Shown here: positions 40,301-52,300 of the stretch, one piece after another
Layout: each line of letters starts with the position of its first letter
How positions within the stretch are numbered: the stretch's first letter is position 1
Assembly (NCBI GenBank): GCA_948567375.1
Contig: OX419755.1
Location: 34,911,001-34,975,000 of the forward strand
Length of the DNA: 64,000 nt
Origin: Lunularia cruciata
Taxonomy: Eukaryota > Streptophyta > Marchantiopsida > Lunulariales > Lunulariaceae
Direction: 5' to 3'
Translations under genes and position numbers: made by a program
The notes under the pieces: generated by a model
Told to the model about the DNA's origin: nothing
Database searches by the model: none
What the model saw: the letters and a program-made list of their open reading frames with translations, nothing else

Positions 40301-43300
40301 AAAGTACTTGCAAAACCTCGCATCAGTGTTCCCTCGTAACTATTGGGAGCTTTCGTTGACTTTGATAGCAGGACGAGATACCTCTGAGACATTTTCTCTA
40401 AGTTTATATTTATATGTGTTCCTAATCATGTGCGATGTTCATCCAGAAATCCATTTTGCAAGTACTGATTACTCAAGAGAGAATAAAAGATAGCAGGTTC
40501 CTGTACGACTAAAGCTGAGCAGGCTGATCACAATGGCCCAATTTGGAAATGATATTGCAGATGATCAAGTCCCTTACATTATTCAAAGCTCAAAGTGCTA
40601 TTAAGGTACCGGTACTTTTGTCTCTGGTGCTTCAGGCTTTGCATGTATCTTTTCATAAGAGGCAAGCCTTGAATTGCGAAAATCGTACCAAAAGGAAATT
40701 TCTGTTCAATGAACTGTTTCTTGAGTACTTTGTTGAAGCTAAACACTTGCTAAGTTTACTGGTAAAGATTGATGTTGATGAAACTGAGCACTGCCAGATG
40801 AATATTCCTTACTAGACCACAATTTTAAATATAAGCTGACACATCCGTTTCCGTATTCTGGATTGAATTCATATGTGCACTTCAAGGGAACCCATCCTGT
40901 GAATGTCGTCAGACTACAGATTGGCCGTACGTTAGAACAAGGGTACAACACAAAACCTAACATTATCTGCATTCATTTGTCTGCACCAGGTTGACGACAT
41001 GAAAGCAAAAGCAAACAAGATTAACACCATCCTGAAGAGTCAGGATACCCTAATATTGTCTTTAAGGGCAGAAATATCAAAGAAAGACGAGGAAATCAGC
41101 TTCATCATGGACGAGAAGGTCTGCATGCCTACAAAAACATACGTGTCTTTGACAGAAGATCAGCACAAAGTTGCTGAAAGACAGCTTGCTGTTCACCTTA
41201 AATTTATCGAATTAAGGAAAGCCCTTTATAAGATACTGCTTATGAGTTTCGGAGTGATCCAAAGTTGCAGTGTAGCTAGTCCGATCGTACTCTTATCACA
41301 GTCAATTAAATGTGCATACGAGGGACTTCTCACTTTCATGAATTAAAATGTTCTGCTTGTGGGTCTTATATAGGTGGTAGCGGAAGAAGCTCTGCATGCC
41401 AGCCAGATTGAAAGTTACGAGCTGGCTGCGTTGATCAGGGTAATGCACACGTTCGAAGATAGAGATGCTGTCTTTATGATGCAACAAATACCATTGTTAA
41501 CGAATAACCATATGGAGCTTTTCCGCAATAGCCATATGGGTATTTATGGACCTTTTATCTAGCCACCTACATTAAAATTCTGAAAAAGCATGTGGACTGC
41601 AACTGTATAACATCTGTACCCTCTTTTAGTTCTACCACTTTATAATAATATCTTGATGATCTTTAACAACTATTGAGGGACATTCTACATCCGTTAAAGC
41701 TAAAGAAACTTCATTCGGTAGTTGTACCAGTAAAAGCTCAGTAAACAAGAGTTTTTGTTGAGAAACTGACTTTCTGCGTCTTCTGAGAGCACATCATCAC
41801 AGGAGATTGACGGGAGTATGTCACAGTTAACAACCGCTTTGGCAAATCGAACTCAGGAGCGGGATCAGGTAAGACTCTTCATCAAAGCTTTTCACTCAAC
41901 TATTTTTCACCTACTTCTCATTTGCATGACGCAGAGAACGATGGATTATCTCATTTGTTCATACATATCACGTTAGATTTAGTTTGATAAGAACCAAGCT
42001 TCCTACCCTTTGAAGTGGAAGGTCTATCACTCCCTCTGATCTCTGATGTATCAGACATCACTACTGCAATACTAGATCTCTCCTCTTGTATCACAGCTCA
42101 CAAGCATCAAGTAGGTTCTCTCACGCAGCACTAGTAGCCTCTAATACTGAGATATCCAAAGACAATCCTGAGATGATGTTAGGCAACTCAGGACTTCACG
42201 AAATGCAAGGAAGAGGTGTTGGGAATCACCCTTGTTGAAGAACTGACTGAAACAGGAGTAGAAAACACTCTTATATACACTTAAGCAAACCCTAGGGGGT
42301 TGCTTTGCATAACCCTAATTAGGGCTGCGCCCACTCTTTACCCTAAGTAGAGGACATCTGGCAGGGCTTCTAGAGGATTCTTCAAGTCAAGGGAAGTCTC
42401 TAAACTAGAGATTAACTAAACTAACACTCCCACTTAATGAGAGTTTAGGACTATTCCCATTTCTACTACACATTTCATGTGTTTATCTTTAGGTAATGCT
42501 TTTGTAAACACATCTGCTGTCATCTCCTGTGTAGGACAGTAAACTAACTTCACAACATTCTCCTTTTCTTTCTCCTCTACAAATCTTCTTCTAATCTCAA
42601 TGTGCTTAGTCCTTGGGTGATGTACAGGATTTTTGCTGAGTGCTATACTTCCTGTATTGTCACAGTACAATGTAGTAGGACTTTTCTGCTCAAAACCCAG
42701 CTCCTTAAGAAGTCTCCTGTTCCAGATGACTTCTTGAGTAGCATTTGAGGCAGCCATAAATTCTGCCTCAGTAGTAGACAGTGCAACAGATGTTTGCTGC
42801 TTACTACACCAACTGATTGCTCCACCACTAAGCATAACTACATATCCACTAGTTGATCTGCTGTTATCTGTGTCATCTCCCCAACTAGCATCTGTATATG
42901 CTTCAAGAGTAGGAGCAAGTATGTTACCTTGCCTTTTGTACTCCAAGAATGCATCTTGAGTACCCTTTAAGTACCTAAATACTCTCTTTATACCTTTCCA
43001 ATGTACTTGTGCAGGGTTGCTAGTATATCTAGCTAGTGCTCCCACTGCATAGCATATATCTGGTCTTGTACAGACCATGATAAACATTAGAGAACCAAGA
43101 GCACTCTGATACAACACTTTGTCACAGAGATTCACCTCCCCATCTATGATTCTGCTGTGCTTCCACCCCAGATCAAGAGGTGTAGAGACAGGATTTGCCT
43201 CTGTCATCTGATACTTAGCTAGTATGGATCTCACATACTGTGGTTGGCTGATCCGGATCCATCCTGCTTCTCTGTCTCTGTTCACTTTGATTCCCAAAAC

Positions 43301-46300
43301 GAGTTTTACAGCACCAAGGATAGTCATCTCAAAAACAGAGCACAAGAAATCTATCACTCCTTTGATAGATTCACTGTTCCCCAACAGTAACAGATCATCT
43401 ACATATACAGCTATGTATACATCATCTCTAGTATACACACTCATGTCAGAATCTGCTCGTTTGAAATCCTGCTCTCTCAAGTATGAGTCTAGTTTCTCAT
43501 ACCAGGCTCTAGGAGCTTGCTTAAGGCCATATAAAGCCTTCTTAAGCAAGCATACTTTTCCTTTGCCTTCAGTATATCCATCTGGAACATCCATGTAAAT
43601 AGTCTCTCTCAAATCTCCATTGAGAAAGGCTGTTTTCACATCTAACTGCTCCACTTCCCAATCTCTCTCTGCTGCAAGAGCTAGAAGCATGCGAATAGAT
43701 CCATACCTGGCAACTGGTGCAAAAGTTTCTGAATAATCTATTGGTGCTTTCTGATTGAAGCCCTTTGCAACAAGTCTTGCCTTGTACTTCAGGATCTCAT
43801 TCTCAGCTCCACGTTTGACCCTGAAAACCCATTTGCAGCCAATTGCTTTCCTACCTGGTGGCAAATCAGCTAGTACCCATGTACCATTAGTCTGAAGAGA
43901 CTTCTTCTCTTCTGCTATAGCCAACTCCCACTGACTCGAATCTGGTCTGAGCATAGCTTGCTGTAAAGTGACTGGATCACAATCTTCATGACAGATGTAA
44001 GATTCATCTAACATCTCTTCTGATAGAAGACCAAGTCTGTCAATAGGTTTTCTATCTCTCTGTGATCTTCTTGGCTCTGTGCCCAGAAGATTCATGCCGT
44101 CTCTTGACATCTCTGGAGTCTCACTCAGAGATTCTGCATCTGCAGACTGCTTGTGGGAGTCACCTTCTGTAGTATCAGAATCAGAAACCACTGTCTGTTT
44201 AGGCCTTCTTTTGTACACCTTCAGACTCTCCTTTGGTGAACCATCAGCTTCAGGTAGAGATTGCTCTTCTGATGATTGATCCGAAAAACTGACTCTGCAG
44301 CTTGGGAAGATAGATTGATCAGGCTGATCAAACTGATCAGCTTGCTTCTGCAACTGATCACTGTTCTCACTCCAAGTCCTCAATTCATCAAAGAGTACAT
44401 CTCTACTTCTGATGATCTGTCCAGACTTAGGATTGTACAGAAGATATCCTTTCAATCCCTCTTCATATCCTACAAAAAGCATTCTCTCAGCCTTCTTTGT
44501 GAACTTCCTCCTCTGCTCCTTGGGGATATGAACATAGGCAGGACATCCAAAGACTTTCAAAGCTGAAAGATTAGGTGTCTTACCACTCCAGCATTCTTCA
44601 GGAGTTCTTCCTTGCAATGTTGTGGTACCACTGATATTTCTAAGAAAATTTGCAGTGCTAATTGCAGCACCCCAAAACTTTCTCTCCAGCTTGGCATGTT
44701 GGAGCATTGCCAATGCTTTGTCCACCAGTGTCCTATTCAACCTTTCTGCAACTCCATTCTGTGCAGGACTGTCTCTTGCAGTACAGTCAAGGAGGATTCC
44801 TTTTTCGGACAGAAAAGAGAGGAATTCCTCATTCCTGTACTCTCTGCCTCCATCTGTTCTCAATCGCTTGACTTTCCTCCCAGTCTGCAACTCAGCCATG
44901 GCTACAAACTTCTGGAATTTTCGCAGCACTTCATCCTTGCTTTTCATGAGATAGATAAAGCTCTTTCTACTGTAATCATCCACAAAAGAAATATAGTAGG
45001 CTGCTCCACTCAATGACTTCTCAGTCATGTATCCCCATACATCAGAATGTATGACATCTAGAATACCAGAAGCTCTAGATGAAGATTTCTTGGGGATAGG
45101 AGCCTTGTGTGCCTTACCTTCTGCACACCCAATGCAGAACTCGAGTTTTCCTTTGGGATCTAGTTTCAACCCATCCACTACCTTCTCCAGGGCAAATAGG
45201 TTTTGCACTGACAAATGCCCTAACCTCAAATGCCAGAGATGGATATCATTTCTGTTTTCTGCTACCAATGCAGAATCAGAACCATCAGCTTCCATCAACT
45301 TGAACAGCTTCCCTTTGGCAGTACCATACCCAAGGACCAGCTCTCCTTTCTTCAAAGTACATTGATTTCTGTTGCTTTCAAACAGAACATCCACACCATG
45401 CTCCATGAGGCTATGTACTGATATCAAGTTCTTGGTGTAATCTGGAACATACAGTACATTTTCCAAATAGCCTTTTTCAGAACATCCCATGAAGGCAATA
45501 GGAACTTTGCCAGTTCCTAACACTGGATTCAGAATCCCAGGTCCACAACGAACACTCTTGGGAATCTTCAGAGGTTGAAGAGTTGAGAACAGCTCCTTCT
45601 GATAACAGATATGAGAGGTGGCTCCTGAGTCCAAGAACCATCCAGAACCGTTTGAGGACAATTGTGATTCTGCCAACATTCCACAATCCAGCTCTTCTGC
45701 TGAGTACCCCTCCTCATTGCTGACTATCTCATGGCACTCCTCTGAGTTGTAAGCTGAACTCCCAGATTTTCGTCCCTTTACTGGTTGAGGTCTCTTGCCT
45801 ACCATCTTCAGCTCTCGTTCTCTCCTTTGTCCTCTCTTGGGACATCTGAGTGCAATATGACCTTTCTCATTACAGAAATAACAAGTCCTGTCATCAACAC
45901 TACTAACTCCTTTACCAGAGTTACTCACTCTGGTTTGCTCTGGTTTGCTCACTCTTCCATCTGGCACTCTTCTTGACTGAGAAGAAGCACTGAACAGAGC
46001 AGCATCTCCCTGCTCATATAACTTCAGCCCTTTGTCTTTCCTGTGTCTGCTAAACACCAGCAATTTGTGTATCACAAAATCCCATGTGACAGTTTCAACA
46101 GGTAAAACTTGCAGAGCTACTAGGACAGAGTCATAGCTTGAAGGAAGACTATCTAAGAGATGATTGATCTCATACTTCTCTGTAAGTACAACCCCATCCT
46201 CCTTGATACACTTGAAAAGCTTCTGCAGTTTTGACAGATAACAGATGAAATCTTCACCTTCCTCCAGTCTCAAGTTCTTTACTGTAGACCAGACTCGGTA

Positions 46301-49300
46301 GGAGCTCTCCTGCTTCTCAACAGTGTAATAGTTTCTGATCTTTTCCCAAATCTCCCAACTCCAAACATAAGTATCTACTAGGTCTCTAGCTGGCTCTTCC
46401 ATAGCCCTCAGCAGAAACCTCCTAGTAGTAGAGTGCTTGACTCTCTCCTCCTTGTTTGCCTCTAGCTCATCTATATCATGAGCTTCTAATGCAAACTCTA
46501 GACAGTCATAACTGTCTAAGATAGTCCTCACATCCAAAGCCCAAGCTTTGTAGTTAGTCTTCCCCAGTTTCTCTATCTCTCTGAGTTCTCCTATCAACCC
46601 CAGTGGTGATTGTGGGCCCATAACCTGATAAGAACCAAGCTTCCTACCCTTTGAAGCACTGAACAGAGCAGCATCTCCCTGCTCATATAACTTCAGCCCT
46701 TTGTCTTTCCTGTGTCTGCTAAACACCAGCAATTTGTGTATCACAAAATCCCATGTGACAGTTTCAACAGGTAAAACTTGCAGAGCTACTAGGACAGAGT
46801 CATAGCTTGAAGGAAGACTATCTAAGAGATGATTGATCTCATACTTCTCTGTAAGTACAACCCCATCCTCCTTGATACACTTGAAAAGCTTCTGCAGTTT
46901 TGACAGATAACAGATGAAATCTTCACCTTCCTCCAGTCTCAAGTTCTTTACTGTAGACCAGACTCGGTAGGAGCTCTCCTGCTTCTCAACAGTGTAATAG
47001 TTTCTGATCTTTTCCCAAATCTCCCAACTCCAAACATAAGTATCTACTAGGTCTCTAGCTGGCTCTTCCATAGCCCTCAGCAGAAACCTCCTAGTAGTAG
47101 AGTGCTTGACTCTCTCCTCCTTGTTTGCCTCTAGCTCATCTATATCATGAGCTTCTAATGCAAACTCTAGACAGTCATAACTGTCTAAGATAGTCCTCAC
47201 ATCCAAAGCCCAAGCTTTGTAGTTAGTCTTCCCCAGTTTCTCTATCTCTCTGAGTTCTCCTATCAACCCCAGTGGTGATTGTGGGCCCATAACCTGATAA
47301 GAACCAAGCTTCCTACCCTTTGAAGTGGAAGGTCTATCACTCCCTCTGATCTCTGATGTATCAGACATCACTACTGCAATACTAGATCTCTCCTCTTGTA
47401 TCACAGCTCACAAGCATCAAGTAGGTTCTCTCACGCAGCACTAGTAGCCTCTAATACTGAGATATCCAAAGACAATCCTGAGATGATGTTAGGCAACTCA
47501 GGACTTCACGAAATGCAAGGAAGAGGTGTTGGGAATCACCCTTGTTGAAGAACTGACTGAAACAGGAGTAGAAAACACTCTTATATACACTTAAGCAAAC
47601 CCTAGGGGGTTGCTTTGCATAACCCTAATTAGGGCTGCGCCCACTCTTTACCCTAAGTAGAGGACATCTGGCAGGGCTTCTAGAGGATTCTTCAAGTCAA
47701 GGGAAGTCTCTAAACTAGAGATTAACTAAACTAACATAGTTTAATCTCTAGTTTAGAGCAATCTCTAATTTTTATGGCTTTAGTTTCAAATATCACATTA
47801 GAGTATGTTAGTTTTAGTTAATCTCTAGTTTAGTGCGATCCCTATTTTTGTGGCTCTAGTTTAAGTACCTCTAGGGTTCAGCTATCTCTTTGGGATAAAG
47901 TGGGGCACAGTCACAATTAGGGTTAGGCAAAGCAGACTCTTAGGTTTTATTTGTGTGTATATAACTGTGTTCTCTGAGTTTAGAATAGTCAGTTCTCCTA
48001 CAAGAGTCATTCTTAGCACCTTGTACATGGTTTCAGGTGTTCTCTGTGCTACTTATCTTGGGGGTGTTTATCATGCTGTGTGAGTGAATTGTTGTGTATT
48101 ATCTTTGAAGGCTCAGAGGAGAGAGTGAGTTGAGAATTGTTGTGAACAATCAGGAGTGTCTACTCTCGGTAGACTAGGAAAGTTGAATGCTAGGATGTCT
48201 GATATATCAGAAGTCAGAATGACTGAGGATAGACTTTCAATTTCATTCAGAGGAAACAACAATTCTCATAAGGTTATGGGCCTGCAGTTGGCACTGGGTT
48301 TGATCGGAGAACTCAAAGAGTGGAGCACTTGAGTGAGCACAGTTACATGTCCTGGTCTAGTGATGTGACATCCATCCTAAAAAGTTATGATTGTTTGAAC
48401 ATGGTATTGGAGATCCATGATACCGATGACATGGAATCCAACAGAGTGAAGAGAGTGAAGCACTCTACAACTAGGAGATTTCTCTTCCATGCTGTGCAGG
48501 GGCAAATCAAAAACATGGTAGATATTTACTCTTGGAGTTGTGAAACTTGGGGGAAACTCAAGAGTTTATTTACTGTTGAGAGACTGGAGAGGTCTAATCA
48601 GAATTGGGTATCACTCCTGTCCATACAAATGCAAGAGGGTGATGAGTTCACTAAACACTTGCCAAAAGTGCAGAAAAGCTTCAAGATGCTCCAGGATGAT
48701 GGGTTACTGTTTAAAGAGAAATATTTTTTCTCTTTATTTAGAGAAATCATCTCTTATATACTCTTCCTCCAAGCTATGAATCCATTCTCATAGGTCTAAA
48801 GGCTCAGCCTATTGAGATTATCACATGGGAGTATGTGGCAAACAAGCTGATAGAGTTTAGCCGAGGCCGAAAGTTCAAAGAGAAGAAGCAAGGTACAAAT
48901 GAGCCGTTGGATGCTGCACTATTCAGTGCTTCTTTGCAGTCAAGGAGACGACCAGGTAGAAGATCAAACATACCTGGAAAAGATGTTGATGTCAACAGCA
49001 AGACGTGTTCCTTCTGCCATGAAAGAGGTCATATTGCACCTCTATGTCCTAAGAAGAGAGAGAGGAGGGAATGAGAGATGAAAAGAGGAAAGAGATCACA
49101 TCTGGCAAAAGGATACAAACTTGCAAGCTCAGCATACAATGCAGAGGACTAGAATGACATTCTGAGTGATGAGGAAGGATACTCAGTTGAAGAGTTGGAT
49201 TGAGGACTGTTTGCAGAAATGCAAAAGTGAGCAAATGGTTCAGGATGGTTCCTGGATTCTGGAGCTACCTCTCACATCTGCTACCAGAAGAAGTTGTTCT

Positions 49301-52300
49301 CTAACTCTTCAACCTCTGAAGACTCCCAAGAGTGTTTGTTGTGGACCTAGGATTCTGAATCCAATGTTAGGAATTGGCAAAGTTCCTATTGTCTTTGTTA
49401 AATTAAATAATCTCGAGTTTAGAGACTTTTTCTTAGAATCAGACAAAATAGACACTGTTCATGGACGAACACTGTTCATGTTCACTGTTCACATACTTTC
49501 CATGTGCTGCATGTGTTACATGAGCACTATGGTAACACACCACTCAGCACACCCTACAGCACACCTTTCAGTACACTCTTCTATCTATATAATCCCAGTC
49601 AGGAGTTTCTTGTACTAGAGTTGATTTCTACCACTTCCTCTCTGCATTTCGTGAAGTCCTGAGTTGCCTAACACCATCTCAGGAGTGTTCTGTATTGGAG
49701 TTCTGTATCTCAGTATTGGAGACTATTTGTGCTGCGTGAGTGAATTGGCTGTGCTATCTTTGAAGGCTAGGAGAAAGTTGAGTCTTTCTGTGTGCAATTA
49801 GGAGTGTCTGCTCTGGTGAGACTAGGAAAGCTGAGTGAGTGCTAAGATGTCTGATACATCAGAAGTCAGAATGTCTGAGAATAGACCATCTACTTCAAAG
49901 AGCAGGAACAAAGGTTCTCATCAGTCTTCATAGGAGGATCTGACATAAGTTCTTGTGAGAGCTATTTGGAGGACATTCTCTATGTTCCCCAATATATCAA
50001 GAACTTAATGTCAGTACACTGTCTGCTTCAACATGGAGTGGATGTTCTGATCCAAAGTAACGAAAAGCAATGTACTCTGAAGAAAGGAGCGATGGTTCTT
50101 GGGTATGGAACTGCAGAAGGTAAGCTGTTCAAGTTGATGGAAGCTGATTGCTCAGATTCTATATTGGTCGCAGAAAATTGCAATGATATCCATCTCTGGC
50201 ATCTGAGCTTAGGCCATCTATCAGAGCCGAATATCCATGCTCTAGGAAAAATAGTGGAGGGATTGAAACTAGGTCCCAAAGGGAAACTCAAATTTTGCAA
50301 TAGGTGTCCAGAAGGACAGGCACACAAGACTCCAATTCTTGAGAAGTCATCAACCAGAGTTTCTGGCCTTCTAGATGTCATACATTCAGATTGATAGGAA
50401 TTGTTGTCTCCTCTGAATGAAGTTGAAGGTCTATCTTCAGTCATTCTGACTTCTGAGGTATTAGACATCCTAGCACTCAACTTTCCTCTCTCTCCAGAGT
50501 AAACTCTCTTGATTGCTCACAGCAATACTCGATTCACACTCCCTCTCTCTCTCTCTGTCTGTGAGCCTTCGGAGCTAGTACACAACAGTTCACTCATGGA
50601 GCATGATAAACATCGCAAGATAAGCAGCAGAGAACACCTGAAACCATATACAAGGCGCTAGGAATGACTCTTGCAAGAGAATAGACTATACCAAGCTCAG
50701 AGAACACAGTTATATACACAAAAGCAAACGCTAAGAGTCTGCTTTGCCTAACCCTAATTTGTGGCTGCGCCACACTTTATCCCAAAGAGATAGCTGAACC
50801 CTAGAGGTACTTAAACTTGAGTCACAAAAATAGGGATTGCACTAAACTAGCGATTAACTAACACTCCCACTTAATGAGAATTTAGGACAATTCCCATGTC
50901 TACTACACATTTCTGTGTTTATCTTTAGGTAGTGCTTTTGTGAACACATCTGCTGTTATTTCCTGTGTAGGACAGTAAACTAACTCCACAACTCTTCCTT
51001 TCTCTTTATCTTCTACAAACCTTCTTCTAATCTGTATATGGTCTTTGATGAGCTGAGAACTTGGGGAGGAAAGAACAATGCAATGCAGAAACAAGTTGAT
51101 CAATTTATCTTTCCAAGCTGTAGGGTTGATTCTTTAGAAGAACAATCCCTACCTGAACCTGAAGATTCATCTGAAGAGGCTTTACAGGTGTACACAAGGT
51201 GTCCAAAGTATGTGGTGGTTTCTGATCTTGATACCACAGAAGGAGAAGACTCCCAAAAGGTAACCTCAGATGTAGAATCCTTGAGTGAGATTCCAAAAAG
51301 GTCAAGAGATGACATAGAACATCTGAATGAAGGGCCTAGAAGATCTGAGAAGGTGAGAAAGCGTATTGACAGACTTGGCTTTCCTTCTGAGAAACGGTTG
51401 CTTTTGATTGAAGAGATGTTAGATGAATCTTACATCTGCAATGAGATAGATGGTGACCCTGAAACTCTACAGCAAGCAATGCTTAGACCAGATTGGAGTC
51501 AGTGAGAGTCGGTTGTAGCAAAAGAAAAGAAGTCTCATCAGACCAATGGTACATGTGTTCTAGATGATTACCACCAGGTAGAAAGGCAATTGGCTCTAAA
51601 TGGGTATTTAGAGTCAAACATGGAGCTAAATACAAGATCTTGAAGTACGAAGTAAGACTTGTTACAAAAGGCTTCAATCAAAAAGCATCAATTGACTACA
51701 CAGAAACCTTTGTACCAATGGCCAGGTATGGATCTATCCGGATGCTTCTAGCACTTGTTGCAGACAGAGATTGCGAAGTGGACCATCTAGATGGGAATAC
51801 AGCATTCCTCAATGAAGTTCTGAAAGAGACCACCTATATGGATGTTCCTGATGGGTATGTTGAAAGTACAGGGAAGGTATGTTTGCTTAAGAAAGCACTG
51901 TGTGATCTTAAGCAAGCTCCTAGAGCCCGGCATGAGAAACTGGATTCATATCTGAGAGAGCAGGGCTTCAACCAAGCAGACTCTGACATGAGTGTCTACT
52001 GTAAGGATGATGTATACATTATTGTATATGTTAAATTAGGTAATCTCTAGTTTAGGGGTTTCTTTGTTAGAATGAGACAAGTTAGTTACTGTTCATGTGC
52101 GAGTTACTGTTCATGCCTACTATGAGTTGCTTGCGTTACATGAGCAGTATGGTAGCACACCCTTCAGCACACTTTTCAGTACACCCTTCTATCTATATAA
52201 TCTCAGTCAGTAGTTCTTCTACTGGGTTGATTTCTAACACTTCCCCTCTGCATTTCATGAAGCCCTGAGCTGCCTAACATCATCTCAAGAGTGTTCTGTG

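Larger units (their letters stand above)
41985..47736 (-). mobile_element. Element A: intact young Ty1/copia element
   Basis: The element is 5752 bp with 442-bp LTRs that I find identical base for base, a perfect TSD TAGTT (41980-41984 and 47737-47741), a polypurine tract (AAGTGGGAG on the minus strand, 42427-42435), a half-tRNA primer site and one uninterrupted 1656-codon reading frame. It sits inside the 5' LTR of element E, antisense to the host gene. Identical LTRs mean a very recent insertion or a recent gene conversion. Confidence 0.95.
48272..52028 (+). pseudogene. Element E polyprotein remnant (gag to RT)
   Basis: Gag (48320-48793, frameshifted) encodes 'DVTSILKSYDCLNMVLEIHD'. A CCHC knuckle CSFCHERGHIAPLC lies near 49006-49047 and the protease motif WFLDSGATSH near 49246. 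The GAG-pre-integrase HLWHLSLGHL is at about 50190. The RT segment 51455-52028 contains KAILD-type and TAFLNEVLKETTYMDVPDGY motifs and stops just short of the YVDD box. The integrase core is missing where G lies, and F interrupts the protease/GAG-pre region. Stops and frameshifts make it inactive. Confidence 0.85.

Noticed and set aside
43224-46000. Several 60-130 codon plus-strand frames opposite element A
   Set aside because: They are antisense shadows of the polyprotein; the same shadows recur opposite C, H and I.
47281-47294. A fragment of an initiator Met tRNA gene on the plus strand
   Set aside because: Only the 14-nt anticodon-arm match exists; no acceptor, D or T arm follows. It recurs at the same place after every LTR, so it is a primer site.
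42434-47404. Two separate, overlapping elements in place of one with duplicated gag
   Set aside because: There is one pair of LTRs, one TSD and one continuous frame; the two units abut exactly at a 669-bp period.
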